Position numbers and translations under genes: made by a program. Positions 7,332 to 15,884 of a stretch of DNA of 29,107 bases are shown here, piece after piece. How positions within the stretch are numbered: the first letter of the stretch is position 1; every line of letters starts with the position of its first letter. The notes under the pieces were generated by a model. That model was given only the letters and a program-made list of their open reading frames with translations, was not told the DNA's origin and searched no databases. Source of the stretch: Chrysophaeum taylorii (Eukaryota; Sar; Pelagophyceae; Pelagomonadales; Pelagomonadaceae); the NCBI GenBank assembly GCA_029834535.1, contig JAQMWT010000487.1, forward strand, positions 1 through 29,107, in the 5' to 3' direction.

Positions 7332-8921
7332 TCCCGAAGAGTTTGGGCGCCAGCGCGTCTGGAGGCGGTAGGGATCGACGGTTTTCCACTCGCAGTCGAG
7401 CTGGAGGAGGGCCTTGTAGACTTCGGTCATGACGTGCGCGGGATCCTTCTTCGACTGGATGCCGAGGTACCATCGGCGACGGCGCGCGCCCTGCGCCGAG
7501 GAGGACGAGGAGGCGGACGCGGGAGCGTTGACCGCGGCGGGCGAGGCCGAGCGCGCGGGGATGCCGGCGGCGCCCGGGACCCCGCCGGTCCCACCGGGTC
7601 CCCCGAGCGCGGGCCGCCCGACGGGGGCGAAGATGTCCGACGAGGGGCCCCTCGACGAGGAGGACGCGGTGGGCGGAGCGGGCGAGCGGGCGCCCGGCGC
7701 GGAACCGCTCGGGGACGAAAAGGTGGGCGGCGTCGCGTCGCTGGCGGCTTGCCTCGCGAGCGCGAGCTCGGCGGTGCGGAGGCGCGTGCGCTTGTGGTCG
7801 AGGATGAGCTCGTAGGCGACGCGGATCGACTTGTCGACGCCGCGCTTCCTGTGGGCGTTGGGCTCGCGGATCATCGAGCAGACTCTGTCGCGACGACGGC
7901 GGTCGTCGTCTTCGGGTCCGAGGGCCGCCTCGACCTTCGCCTTGGTGGCGGAGAGGTCCGCCGCCGCCCCGTCGGTGGTGGTGGTGGTGGCGGCGGAAGA
8001 GGTGGTCGCGCCGGGGGGCGCGAAGCCGCGCGAGGCGAGCGCGAGGACGTCGTCGACGGTGTCTTCGTCGATCTCGCGTTCGAGGTTCTCGATGCGGTCG
8101 GGCGCGTGACGGAGGTAGGACGGGAGCTTCTGCTGGAACCAGGCGTGGAGCCTGACCTCGGGGACGGTGATGCGCTTCATCGGATCGACGACGAGCATCC
8201 TCGGAATCAAATCCCTCGCGAGCTGGCTGAGGTGGGACGGGAGGCTGTACATGCCCGACTTGATCTTCTTGAACAAGTTCGGGATAGATTCGTCGTCGAA
8301 GGGGAGCGAACCGCACAACAAAGCGTAGAGAATGACTCCGCAGGACCAGACGTCGACCTCGGGTCCCGCGTAGAGGTGACCGCTAATGACCTCGGGCGCG
8401 GCGTAGTTTGGACTTCCGCACGAGGTCCGCAAAAACTCGCCGTCGCGCATGACGTTCGACAAGCCGAAGTCCGCGATCTTGATGTTGTTGTCGGCGTCGA
8501 GGAGAAGGTTTTCGGGTTTGAGATCGCGGTGGACGATCTGGTGGTAGTGGCAGTACTCGACCCCCGAAATAATCTGGCAGAAGAAGTGTCGCGCCTCGTC
8601 GGGCGCCAGCCGGCCCTTGCTCACGATGTAATCGAAGAGTTCGCCGTTCGAGACGTACTCCATCACGACGAATATGTCGGTCGGGGTGTCGATAACCTCG
8701 TACAACCGAATGATGTGCGGGTGCGTGCACCGCTGGAGGATGTTGATCTCGCGCTTCACCTTTTCGCCCATGTCGAGGGCGACGATCTTGGCGCGGTTCA
8801 GGATCTTTACAGCGACTTTGTGGCCCGTGGGCACATGCTCGGCCAATTTCACCTTCCCAAACGCCCCGATCCCGAGGGTCTTCGACAGCCGGTAGGTCCC
8901 TATCTGCACGGGATTGTCCAT
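6738..8921 (-). CDS. SNF1/AMPK catalytic alpha subunit, Ser/Thr kinase
   Basis: Single-exon gene of 727 residues, longer than the usual ~510-640 for the family. It is the energy-sensing kinase that works with beta and gamma subunits. The kinase domain is at residues 10-261: GIGAFGKV P-loop, Lys39 (VAVKIL), HRDLKPEN with Asp133, DFG with Asp151, and an activation loop GEFLRTSCGSPNYAAPE with Thr166 equivalent to the LKB1-type phosphosite. A middle segment has IRVAYELILDHKR, as in SNF1/AMPK regulatory regions. The alpha C-terminal (KA1-like) domain is split: its first half (WYLGIQSKKDPAHVMTEVYK) is near 483-525 and its second half (YCIKIMLTLYKV...IFLLDFQNIDG) near 650-697. About 120 residues of D10, Q9, S, A and N runs lie between. 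The ATG is at 8921; an upstream in-frame extension starts with TTG and is Cys/Trp-rich, so it is rejected. Confidence 0.93.
7009..7330 (-). repeat. Cluster of trinucleotide runs inside the kinase C-terminal domain
   Basis: GTC (Asp10), CTG/TTG (Gln9), GCG/GCC (Ala) and GTT (Asn) runs expand the loop between the two halves of the SNF1 alpha C-terminal domain, at codons about 526-640. Confidence 0.9.
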
Positions 8922-9115
8922 CACCGCGCGGCTGCTCGGCTCGGGGAGGCACCACCACCACCACCGACTAGAACAACAACAACAACAACAACGTTTGCAA
9001 GCACCAACTCTCCTTGTTCTCACAATCAATCACGAACCCCAGAGAGGGTCGCGTCACTTCAACAACACCGAGGGTAAGCAAGCAAGTACTTCTTTCTTTC
9101 TTTCTTGTCGATAAG
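8922..9115. promoter_or_regulatory. Shared divergent promoter, SNF1 kinase / qRRM protein
   Basis: 194 bp between the two ATGs. It contains (CCA)n, a (CAA)n tract at about 8973-8993 and, close to the qRRM ATG, GTAAGC followed by (TTTC)n and AAG. The latter looks like a possible tiny 5'-UTR intron (9074-9115), but it could also be chance. No TATA box is evident. Confidence 0.5.
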
Positions 9116-11080
9116 ATGATGGAGGAGGGCGGGTTCAGCGCCGTGGTGGTGGTGGAACAACATCAGGAAAACGAGGAGGAGGAGGAGGAGGAGAAGGAGG
9201 AGAAGTTCGAGACGACGTCGACCGAGGCGCCGGGTGCGGTGGTGATTCCGCGGAAAGAGGACGAAGACCCCGAGGTCCGGGGGGTGCCGGCGGCCTCCCA
9301 CGTCACCCCGGGGAGCTACAAGTGGGCCGTCAGGCTGCGAGGGCTGCCGTGGGCCTGCAGCGCCAAGGACGTGGGCCACTTTCTCCTAGGCGCCAGCCTT
9401 CCCGAGGAGCGCGTGGTTTTCGTCCACAACGTGGCGGGCGACGGGTTCGCGCGGCTCGTCGGGGACGAGGAGTACGAGAAGGCCCTCTCGAAGCACGGCA
9501 AGTCGATGACGAGCGCGACGACGAACAGCACAAAAGCGACGATCGAGGTCTTCGAGGCCTCGGGGGAAGAGGCGGACGACTGGGCGAAGCGGTGCTCGAA
9601 GCGGCCGACGGGCAGCTACCGCGGGGTCGTCAAGCTCAAGGGGCTGCCGTACTCGTCGACCGAGGATGATATCGCGTCGACCTTTTTCTCGGGAGAAATC
9701 GACGCGTCGCGCGTCCACGTGCTCCTCGGCGGAGACGGGCGCGCGACCGGCCAGGCCTACGCGGAGTTCCGGTCGACGCGTCGCGCGCGGAACGCGATCG
9801 CGCGCTACGACAAGAAGGAGCTCGGAGGCCGGTGGATCGATTTGATCGAAGCGACCAGAGGCGAGTTGTACTCGGCCCAGCACGCGTCGGCGACGGCCCT
9901 CCGGTCCCTCGCGTCGAACGATGGTGGCCTCGGGGTGGTGCCCTCGTCGGACGTCGGGATCCTCCGCGTGCGGGGACTTCTCTTCGAGGCGACGCGCGAG
10001 GACGTCGCGGAATTCTTTTCGGGATACGCGGGAGTCGACGAGTCTTCGGTCTTTATGGCGTCGCGGTCGGCCGACGGAAGACCCTCGGGCGAGGCCTTCG
10101 TGTGCTTCGCCTCGCCCGCCGACGCCCAGCGCGCGCGCCTCGAGAAGAACGGCGAGGAACTCGGGGGCCGCTGGCTCGAGCTCTACGCGTCGACGACCGC
10201 CGAGCTCGGCGCGCGGTGCAAGGCCGCGCTGAGGGCCGCGGCCCGGAGCGACGCCGCCGACGCCGCCATCGTGCGCCTCCGGGGTCTCCCTTTCCAGGCG
10301 ACCCTCGCCGACGTCGAGCGTCTCGTCGCGGCCGCGTCCGACGCGTCGCGCGGCGCGTTTCGCCTTCGTTCGCCCGTCGAGCTCGCCGTATTCCTAACTT
10401 CTGACGACGCCCGTCGACCCACGGGCGAGGCCTTCGCCGTTCTCGACGGCGACCGCCCGCAGGCCGAAAAAGCCGTGCGCGGCCTGACGGGCGCGACCCT
10501 CGGGGACCGCGTCGTCGCGGCCGTGCCGGCCGCCAAGGCCGAGCTCTACGCGGCCCTCGGCGAACACGCCCTTTCCTCGCGCTGCCTCGCGCTCCGAGGA
10601 CTCTCCTACTCGTGCGCCTCGCCCCACGACCTCGAACGGAAATTTTTCTCCCTGCCCGGCATCGACGTCGAGGCGGTCTTTCTCTGCCGCGATCGTTCGA
10701 AGAATACGACGGGCCTCGCCTACGCCCTCGTCGCCGACGACGACTCGACGATCAACGCCCTCGCCCGCAACCGCGCCGACCTCGACGGTCGCTTCATCGA
10801 GGTCTTTCCCTGCTCGCGCGAGGAGTTCGACCGCGAGAAGCTCGGCAACGATTCCGGCCTCAAGCCGCCGCCCCAACAGCAACAACACCACCACCACCAC
10901 CGGCCGACGCGGCCCGCTGGTTACGCTTCCGCGCCAAATTATATGCCTCCGCCGCGCGGGGTGTACCCCCCCGCTGGCGGTGGTGCTGGCGGTGGTGCTC
11001 CTACGGCCTCCCTCCCCCCGAGGCCCGACTTCGCCCCCCCCCGCGCGCGCCGCCCCGACTACTACCAACAGCGCCGCTGA
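9116..11080 (+). CDS. RNA-binding protein with five quasi-RRMs (hnRNP H/F-ESRP type)
   Basis: Single-exon gene of 654 residues. Proteins of this class bind G-rich RNA and regulate splicing or other RNA processing. Five repeats start with the quasi-RRM RNP2-like signature: VRLRGLPWACS (about residue 72), VKLKGLPYSST (172), LRVRGLLFEAT (283), VRLRGLPFQAT (386) and LALRGLSYSCA (491). Each is followed by a helix with F-F-S-G or similar and by a G-R-W-(I/L)-(D/E)-L/V ending. The first and fourth copies are more diverged (long Thr-rich or Ala-rich insertions). The N-terminus has an acidic E-run. The C-terminus is Q/H/P/G/R-rich and ends with an RPDYYQQRR-type tail. The start is ATG 9116 (a second ATG follows at once); the upstream in-frame extension begins with TTG. 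Confidence 0.85.
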   Translation: MMEEGGFSAVVVVEQHQENEEEEEEEKEEKFETTSTEAPGAVVIPRKEDEDPEVRGVPAASHVTPGSYKWAVRLRGLPWACSAKDVGHFLLGASLPEERVVFVHNVAGDGFARLVGDEEYEKALSKHGKSMTSATTNSTKATIEVFEASGEEADDWAKRCSKRPTGSYRGVVKLKGLPYSSTEDDIASTFFSGEIDASRVHVLLGGDGRATGQAYAEFRSTRRARNAIARYDKKELGGRWIDLIEATRGELYSAQHASATALRSLASNDGGLGVVPSSDVGILRVRGLLFEATREDVAEFFSGYAGVDESSVFMASRSADGRPSGEAFVCFASPADAQRARLEKNGEELGGRWLELYASTTAELGARCKAALRAAARSDAADAAIVRLRGLPFQATLADVERLVAAASDASRGAFRLRSPVELAVFLTSDDARRPTGEAFAVLDGDRPQAEKAVRGLTGATLGDRVVAAVPAAKAELYAALGEHALSSRCLALRGLSYSCASPHDLERKFFSLPGIDVEAVFLCRDRSKNTTGLAYALVADDDSTINALARNRADLDGRFIEVFPCSREEFDREKLGNDSGLKPPPQQQQHHHHHRPTRPAGYASAPNYMPPPRGVYPPAGGGAGGGAPTASLPPRPDFAPPRARRPDYYQQRR

Positions 11081-11083
11081 AGA

Positions 11084-11109
11084 GGGAGGGAGGGAGGTTT
11101 TTTTTTGTT
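11084..11109 (+). terminator. G-run plus T-run just after the qRRM stop
   Basis: Three bases after the stop region the sequence reads GGG A GGG A GGG A GG followed by nine T and more T-rich sequence. A G-rich pause element next to a T run could help 3' end formation of this gene and limit read-through into the convergent PAP gene. This is inference from pattern and place. Confidence 0.35.
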
Positions 11110-11210
11110 TCTTTCTTTTACCAACCTCTTCCTGAATCGAACAACAACAACAAGAAGAAGAAGAAGGCCGTCGTATTTACCACCACAAAGCAGCAGGCTC
11201 CTTAATAGTA

Positions 11211-11234
11211 TTTATTCATTCATTCATTCATTCA
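11211..11234 (-). repeat. (TTCA)n microsatellite holding the PAP stop codon
   Basis: Tetranucleotide TTCA/TGAA units run through the 3' end of the PAP coding region. Because each TGAA unit supplies a TGA in the used register, loss or gain of a unit should leave the protein end unchanged. Confidence 0.8.
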
Positions 11235-12156
11235 CCAAGCTGCTGCCTGCCAAAAAGTCGCTGCTTTGCGGATCCTTGACGTGGACGAAGAGGAGGCCCG
11301 AATCGGTGCGCGTGATGCGCATCGAGTCGGAGGTATAGGTGGCAAGCATATCGACGGTCGAGGCCTGGGGCGCAAGCTGGAGGGAATCCGCGAGCTGGTC
11401 GAAGGCGGACTCGGTCGGAAAGGCGAGGTCCCCAATAAACCCAAAGCCCGGGACGTCCGCGATCGTCGAATCCTTGACCTCGGTCTTGACGAGCGCGAGG
11501 GTCAACCCGCGGGCCGAGGGCGAGGCGCGGGCGGTGGTCGTCATGATCGAGGTGGCCGCCGGCAGCAGCGCATCGAAGACCTTGATCCGAAGGTGGACCT
11601 CCGAGACGAGCTCGCCGTCCCGGATCGTATGGAACGCGGGACCGACGTCGTAAAACGGAAGAGCGTCGGTAACGGCGTAAATCGCGTCCGCGAGATTGGA
11701 ACTCTTCGAGTTCCGGGGTGTCACGGGGGCCGATTGGTCGCGGAGGAGCTGCGAGAATCCCCAAAAAAAGGGCGACGACCGGTAGAGCCCCGGCTCGGAC
11801 GAGTACGCGAGCCGCCACCGTCCGACGAGCGACGCGTTCGGATTCTCGCCAGCCTCGAGCTCCCGACACGCCTCGTCGACGTCGGCCCTTTCGAACTCGG
11901 TGGCGCACGCACCCCGCGAGGTCGCGGCGCACAGCCGCAGCAACGACGCCTCGGCGTCCTTCGCGGCGACCACCACCTTGAGGGACTCGATCTCGTTGCC
12001 GGCAGACTCCACGTCGCTCGGAGCAACGTCAGCATCCGCCTCGACACCAGGCATCTCCGCGAGGACCCGACGCACCGGGCGGCGCTGTGGCGGCGGCGGC
12101 GGCGGCGCCTGGAACCCGACGACCGTCGATACGAGTAGTGCGACGACGACTACCAT
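11224..12156 (-). CDS. Plastid-lipid-associated protein (PAP/fibrillin family) with complex-plastid targeting signal
   Basis: Single-exon gene of 310 residues. PAP/fibrillins are lipocalin-like proteins of plastoglobules and thylakoids that bind lipids or prenylquinones. The N-terminus MVVVVALLVSTVVG is a signal peptide, followed directly by FQAP and a Pro/Arg transit-like stretch; a Phe after the cleavage site marks import into red-derived complex plastids. A helical region covers about 50-105. The family signature GRWRLAYSSE is at 112-121, then RSSPFFWGFSQLL. Later blocks include DVGPAFHTIRDGELVSEVHLR split in beta strands, and a C-terminal DSMRITRTDSGLLFVHVK matching the closing strand of the family. 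The ATG is 12156; the upstream extension is Arg/Pro-rich low complexity and has a poor signal, so it is rejected. The stop TGA lies inside a (TGAA)n run. Confidence 0.88.
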   Translation of the reverse strand: MVVVVALLVSTVVGFQAPPPPPPQRRPVRRVLAEMPGVEADADVAPSDVESAGNEIESLKVVVAAKDAEASLLRLCAATSRGACATEFERADVDEACRELEAGENPNASLVGRWRLAYSSEPGLYRSSPFFWGFSQLLRDQSAPVTPRNSKSSNLADAIYAVTDALPFYDVGPAFHTIRDGELVSEVHLRIKVFDALLPAATSIMTTTARASPSARGLTLALVKTEVKDSTIADVPGFGFIGDLAFPTESAFDQLADSLQLAPQASTVDMLATYTSDSMRITRTDSGLLFVHVKDPQSSDFLAGSSLVNE

Positions 12157-12408
12157 CTTAAAATAGGGGGGGCAACGACGCGCGCACAAGTTGTGAATAA
12201 TGTCTGGTAGTAGTGGTGGTGGTGGTGGTGGTGGTGGAAAACGACGACGACGCATGGAACGACGCATGGATGGCGCTGTCAACATCGTCGTCGTCATCAG
12301 CGACGGCGGCGTCTTTGTCGTGAGTGGAAAGGAGGAGACGTCACGTCATGCCACCGCCACCACCACGAAAGAGGAACGCGCGGGGGATGGAGTGGGGAGC
12401 TAAGCTAA

Positions 12409-13017
12409 CTAACAGCACTTCTTTGAGCTGCTCCTGGCGGCGGAGAGCTTGAGGCCGCCGGTGTTGGTGGTCTTGGTGGTGGCGGCCTTGGACTCGCGGA
12501 GGCGAATGAGCTCGCTCGCCATGGTGAGAAACGCCTCCTCGACGTTAGTGGCGTTCTTCGCCGAAGTCTCCAAAAAGGGAATCCCGAGGGAGTCCGCGTA
12601 GGCCTTGGCGCTCTGGGTCGAGACGACTTTGTCGTCCATGTCCGACTTGTTCCCGACGAGGAGCTTGCAGGTGCCCTCGTTGGCGTACCGATTGACCTCG
12701 GCGAGCCAGTCAGAAACGTGATCGAACGACTCCTGACTCGTTACGTCGTACACCATTATTATTCCGTCGGCCCCACGGTAGTACGCGCTCGTGATCGTCC
12801 GGAACCGCTCCTGGCCCGCCGTATCCCAGATCTGCAGCTTGACGGTCTTTCCGTCCACCTTGACCGTGCGAAACCGAAAGTCTACGCCGATTGTTGAGAT
12901 GTACGACTCGGTGAAAGCGTCGTCGGCGAACCTCAACAGCAAGCACGACTTCCCCACACCCGTGTCCCCGATCAGCACCAGCTTAAACAAGTGGTCGTAG
13001 TCCCGCTTGGTCGACAT
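12409..13017 (-). CDS. RAB1: Rab1/Ypt1-type small GTPase
   Basis: Single-exon gene of 202 residues, full length. Rab1 governs ER-to-Golgi vesicle tethering. All G motifs are present: P-loop GDTGVGKS (17-24), switch [10 protein letters not shown] (39-47, Thr42), WDTAGQE (64-70), NKSD (123-126) and ETSAK. RabF motifs such as [15 protein letters not shown] are typical of Rab1/Rab8. The C-terminus ends KKCC for double geranylgeranylation. The start ATG is 13017 ([18 protein letters not shown]); a longer frame begins with TTG and is rejected. It is divergent from UNC93 with 116 bp between start codons and downstream of PAP on the same strand. Confidence 0.95.
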   Translation of the reverse strand: MSTKRDYDHLFKLVLIGDTGVGKSCLLLRFADDAFTESYISTIGVDFRFRTVKVDGKTVKLQIWDTAGQERFRTITSAYYRGADGIIMVYDVTSQESFDHVSDWLAEVNRYANEGTCKLLVGNKSDMDDKVVSTQSAKAYADSLGIPFLETSAKNATNVEEAFLTMASELIRLRESKAATTKTTNTGGLKLSAARSSSKKCC

Positions 13018-13133
13018 CGATCGAGGACACGTTCGCCGCCCACAGCCGCTGCCGCCAAGAAGGGGTTTAGGGTTCGTCGTCGAAATCACTTCCAATAAGA
13101 AATAATCTCCTAATATAGGATTTTTTCACCACC
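13018..13133. promoter_or_regulatory. Shared divergent promoter, Rab1 / UNC93
   Basis: 116 bp between the two ATGs. The UNC93-proximal half is AT-rich (AATAATCTCCTAATATAGG, then T6). The Rab1-proximal half is GC-rich. The AT-rich half is the best candidate core promoter. Confidence 0.5.
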
Positions 13134-14716
13134 ATGCAGTGTATGGACTCGGACGACATTGACGACGACGACCATCCCTGGTCGTGTCGCGTCTCGTACA
13201 AAAACACCATCATCACGATGGCCTGGGGCTTTCTCTTTATTTTCGCAGCCTTCAACACGACCCAGACCATCGTCAGCACCGCACTCCAGCGCTTTCACGG
13301 CACCGTTACTGGTCTGACCTACGACCTCGGGAGCGCGTCCCTCATGATTATCTACGTGACGACCTGTCCGAGTCTTTTGCTCGTTCCGGACCTGGTCCAT
13401 CGCTACGGCGCGGTCTGGGGTCTTGTCGTGGGAGGCGTCACCTACGCCGTCTACATCGCCTCGCTCGCCTACGCGTGGGAACCCGCCGTCGCTGCCGCCT
13501 CCTGCGCCGTCGGCTTTGGCCAGGCCCTCATTTGGGTCTCCCAGGGTGTCGTCCTGACCTCCAACTCGGACGAAGCAACCCGCGGCCGCGACGCGGGTTG
13601 CTTCTGGGGTATCTACTCGTGCTCGGGAATCGTAGGCCCCGCCGTGGGCTATTTGATCTACCGCGGCACCGCCGTCCACGGCTTCTTCTTGTTCGCCGCT
13701 GTCTGCACGCTCGTCGGCACCTTCATCTTCCGGAGCCTCCTGCGGCCCGAATACAGACCGTTGCTCCTTTGGCCCGGGCCGACCGACGAGAATCGCGCGG
13801 CCGTCGAGGAACCGCTCGTGCCCCTTTCCGGAAAGCACCACCACACTCCCCGCCTCGGAGGAGAAGGAGGAGGAGCTCAGCGCGCCGCCGCCGCCGCTGC
13901 CACCACCAACTGGACGCGCGACAAAACCGCCGTCTTGCTCAAGCTGACCCCCTTCATGTTCTTTGTCGGCTCCTCGGACGCGTTCGTCATGTCTACGTGA
14001 GTAGTCTCCTGTGTCAGATCATCCTATCTTTCACGCTGTCTCTTGCAGCTTTCCTCTCATCTTCGCGCCCGCGAGAGATCAGGAGGCCGCCGTCTTCCTC
14101 GTCTTTTTCGGCTGGGGTCTCGCCGAAACGCTTGGCGGTCTCGGTCTCTCGAGATTCTCTGACACGATTGGCCGCCGCGCTCTCGTCTACCTCGGTCTGT
14201 GCTGATCGAATTCTGTCGGAGAAGATGACCACCGCTACACGCGTAGGCGCCTCGATGTACCTCATAGCGCTCGCGCTGAGCTGGCTGCTGATCGAGAATC
14301 CTGGAGGCGACGGCAATATTTCCGCGCTCCGATCCAGGCTCGGCCCCGTCTGGTGTCACGTCTCCTGGCTCTCCTTCGTCGCCGGCGCCTTGTTTGGCCT
14401 CTCCGACGCGCTCAGCAACACCCAAGCCTTTGCGCTCATCGGGGATCATTTCGCCGACGCAACCCTCAGCGTCGACGCCTACGCGGCCTACCAGCTCTTC
14501 CAGGCCATCGGCATGGCGGCGGGCTTCGCCTTGTCGGTGATCACGGCGACCTCGACGCGCCAAGACCGCCACCTCATCTTCGGCGCGCAGCTCGCCACGA
14601 TCGTCGCCTCGGTGCGTAAGCCCGCCCGCCCGCCCGCCCACGGCTCTCTCTCTCTCTCTCTCTCTCTCTCTAATTGCGTCCGTCCCGCGCAGGTGGCTGG
14701 CATCGCACTGTTGTGA
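13134..14716 (+). CDS. UNC93-like major-facilitator protein (four exons)
   Basis: Exons 13134-13996, 14049-14194, 14247-14611 and 14693-14716 join in frame to 465 residues. UNC93 proteins are 12-helix MFS-fold membrane proteins; the animal ones regulate K+ channels or traffic Toll-like receptors, and the role in algae is unknown. The family block GFGQALIWVSQGVVLT, then DEATRGRDAGCFWGIYSCS, is in exon 1. LFGLSDALSNTQAFALIGDHF and AYQLFQAIGMAAGFALS are in exon 3. I count 12 hydrophobic segments, with a hydrophilic His/Gly/Ala-rich loop between helices 6 and 7. The last exon supplies only seven residues (VAGIALL) and the stop. The ATG at 13134 has a good context (CACCATG). Confidence 0.87.
13997..14048 (+). 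other. 52-nt intron 1 of UNC93
   Basis: GTGAGT donor and TCTTGCAG acceptor. Splicing removes an immediate in-frame TGA and continues FVMST|FPLIF inside helix 7. Confidence 0.9.
14195..14246 (+). other. 52-nt intron 2 of UNC93
   Basis: Donor CTCG|GTCTGT and acceptor CGCGTAG|GCGCC. Without splicing the frame ends at TGA (14203-14205). With it helix 9 (ALVYLGASMYLIALALSW) is formed. Confidence 0.8.
14612..14692 (+). other. 81-nt intron 3 of UNC93
   Basis: Donor G|GTGCGTAAG and acceptor CGCGCAG|GTGGCT, with a (CT)n polypyrimidine tract at about 14644-14670. Its length is a multiple of three and it has no in-frame stop, so retention would insert 27 residues. Confidence 0.8.
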
Positions 14717-15884
14717 CCCGCGTCCTCCGACCACGGTGCTTCTCCTCGGGATACTACGTCGTCGCCTCTGAACCCCCCCCTTTTGTGCGGCGAGAATAAT
14801 ACTACAGCCCCTCTCTCTCTGAGACTGAAGAAGAAGGAAGTATTATTGTGTCCGGTAGAAAGATCCGTCGTGCCGTTGCAAAAAAAATGCGAACGCCCGG
14901 GGAGGGCGTCTTACCCTTCGCCGTCCTTTACGGGCTATAGCCCGTCACGACGCACTTCGAGCACAAAAGTGCTACGAGGCTGCGGGCTAAACCCGATCTT
15001 AGTGCGCGTAAGCGCTCGTTCTTCTTTATTTGCTAAAAAAATGAACCAGGTCGCCCTGCGCGTGTTGGTAGGTGCCAAAAAAAGTGGATCGTCGGGTTCC
15101 ATCCATCCATCCAGCAGTGGAAGCTCGATATATTGGTTGTAACGTACGCCACTCTATCACACACAAGGGACTGTCGAGACGTTCGCTGACAGGCGACACA
15201 CGGGAAAAAACAGCCACGCGCCCACGATAGTGATTCGACGTGCTGCGACAATCTCACGCCCGTAGAGTCTATTATCTTCTTTACAACAACTCTTGATCGC
15301 AGCAATCTGTCGCGACCAGACTCCGAGTATCCTCCTCGAGTCTGCATCGCCTAATTGGTCGCCAGCTCGCGGCGCTCTCTATACTAGTTGCCTCCTGCTT
15401 GGACACCTCAGAGGCTTACAATGTTGGCGGCGGCGGCGGCGACGTGTTCGGAATTCCTCCTCTTGTACGCTTGCTCCCTGCGGCGGCCCCGGCCGTCCCG
15501 GAGTGAGACGGTGCCTGCTCGCCTCCCGGGCTGGCCGGTTAGCACCCGGAAAGTCCGCGCTGGGATGGGGTTCGCTCGGTTGGGCAGAACGCGACGGACA
15601 GGTCGATTGTGGACCAAAAAGTCCGCGGCCTGCGACGCTTTTGCACGACCTCGCACAAGACCGCGCGCAGTGGCGGTCCACCATCAACAAGCCCGTCCTC
15701 GTCCGTCGCCCTGCCCCAACTGCGTGAATTTTCCTCTGTGATTCCGTCCCGGCTCCTGCCGGTCCGGCCTGGCTCCCATGCTCGGGAGAGGTCTGAAGTT
15801 AGTTAGTTAGTTAGTGTTGTATTTCGAATGTATCTTCAGCTCGTACGTCAAGATGACCTTTATTTCCCCCCCTCTGAAAAAAAC
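14717..15884. other. Intergenic region between UNC93 and the subtilase
   Basis: Nearly 1.2 kb without a convincing gene. It contains the hairpin cluster at 14891-15021, (CCAT)n near 15100-15113, (GGC)n near 15425-15440 and (TTAG)n at 15797-15812. A 106-codon frame from ATG 15421 is Arg/Pro-rich and matches nothing I know. In another frame, the stretch DLAQDRAQWRS (about 15645-15680) faintly recalls the C-terminal end of non-LTR retrotransposon proteins, but it is far too short to call. Confidence 0.6.
14891..15021 (-). ncRNA. Candidate structured RNA or hairpin-rich repeat element
   Basis: Five short perfect stems in 131 nt: ACGCCC/GGGCGT (14893-14909), the 16-nt palindrome ACGGGCTATAGCCCGT (14930-14945), AGCAC-AAAA-GTGCT (14960-14973), CGGG-CTAAA-CCCG (14983-14995) and GCGC-GTAA-GCGC (15004-15015, GNRA-type loop). 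The outer ends GAACG (14891-14895) and CGTTC (15017-15021) are complementary, although the first overlaps stem 1 by three bases. On the minus strand the last stem is followed after four bases by T8 (14880-14887), as expected of a Pol III stop. I find no convincing A or B box. A short inverted-repeat mobile element is the main alternative. Confidence 0.3.

Noticed and set aside
8922..9029. N-terminal extension of the kinase with Cys and Trp runs
   Set aside because: It starts with TTG, and the Cys6/Trp4 runs come from GTT/GGT repeats in the promoter.
7086..9077. 663-codon plus-strand ORF opposite the SNF1 kinase
   Set aside because: Antisense shadow of a conserved kinase; Val/Arg/Gly-rich with no domain.
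13018..13095. 26-residue extension of Rab1
   Set aside because: Starts with TTG; Rab1 proteins start just before the DYDHLFKL block, as at ATG 13017.
14891..15021. Hairpin cluster as a CRISPR array or tRNA
   Set aside because: The stems differ in sequence and there is no regular repeat-spacer pattern; no cloverleaf can be drawn and the organism is eukaryotic.
15640..15730. Non-LTR retrotransposon remnant (DLAQDRAQWRS)
   Set aside because: Eleven residues of resemblance only; no RT or endonuclease motif nearby.
15421..15741. 106-codon ORF from ATG 15421
   Set aside because: Arg/Pro-rich with no domain and no conserved context; three competing frames of similar quality.
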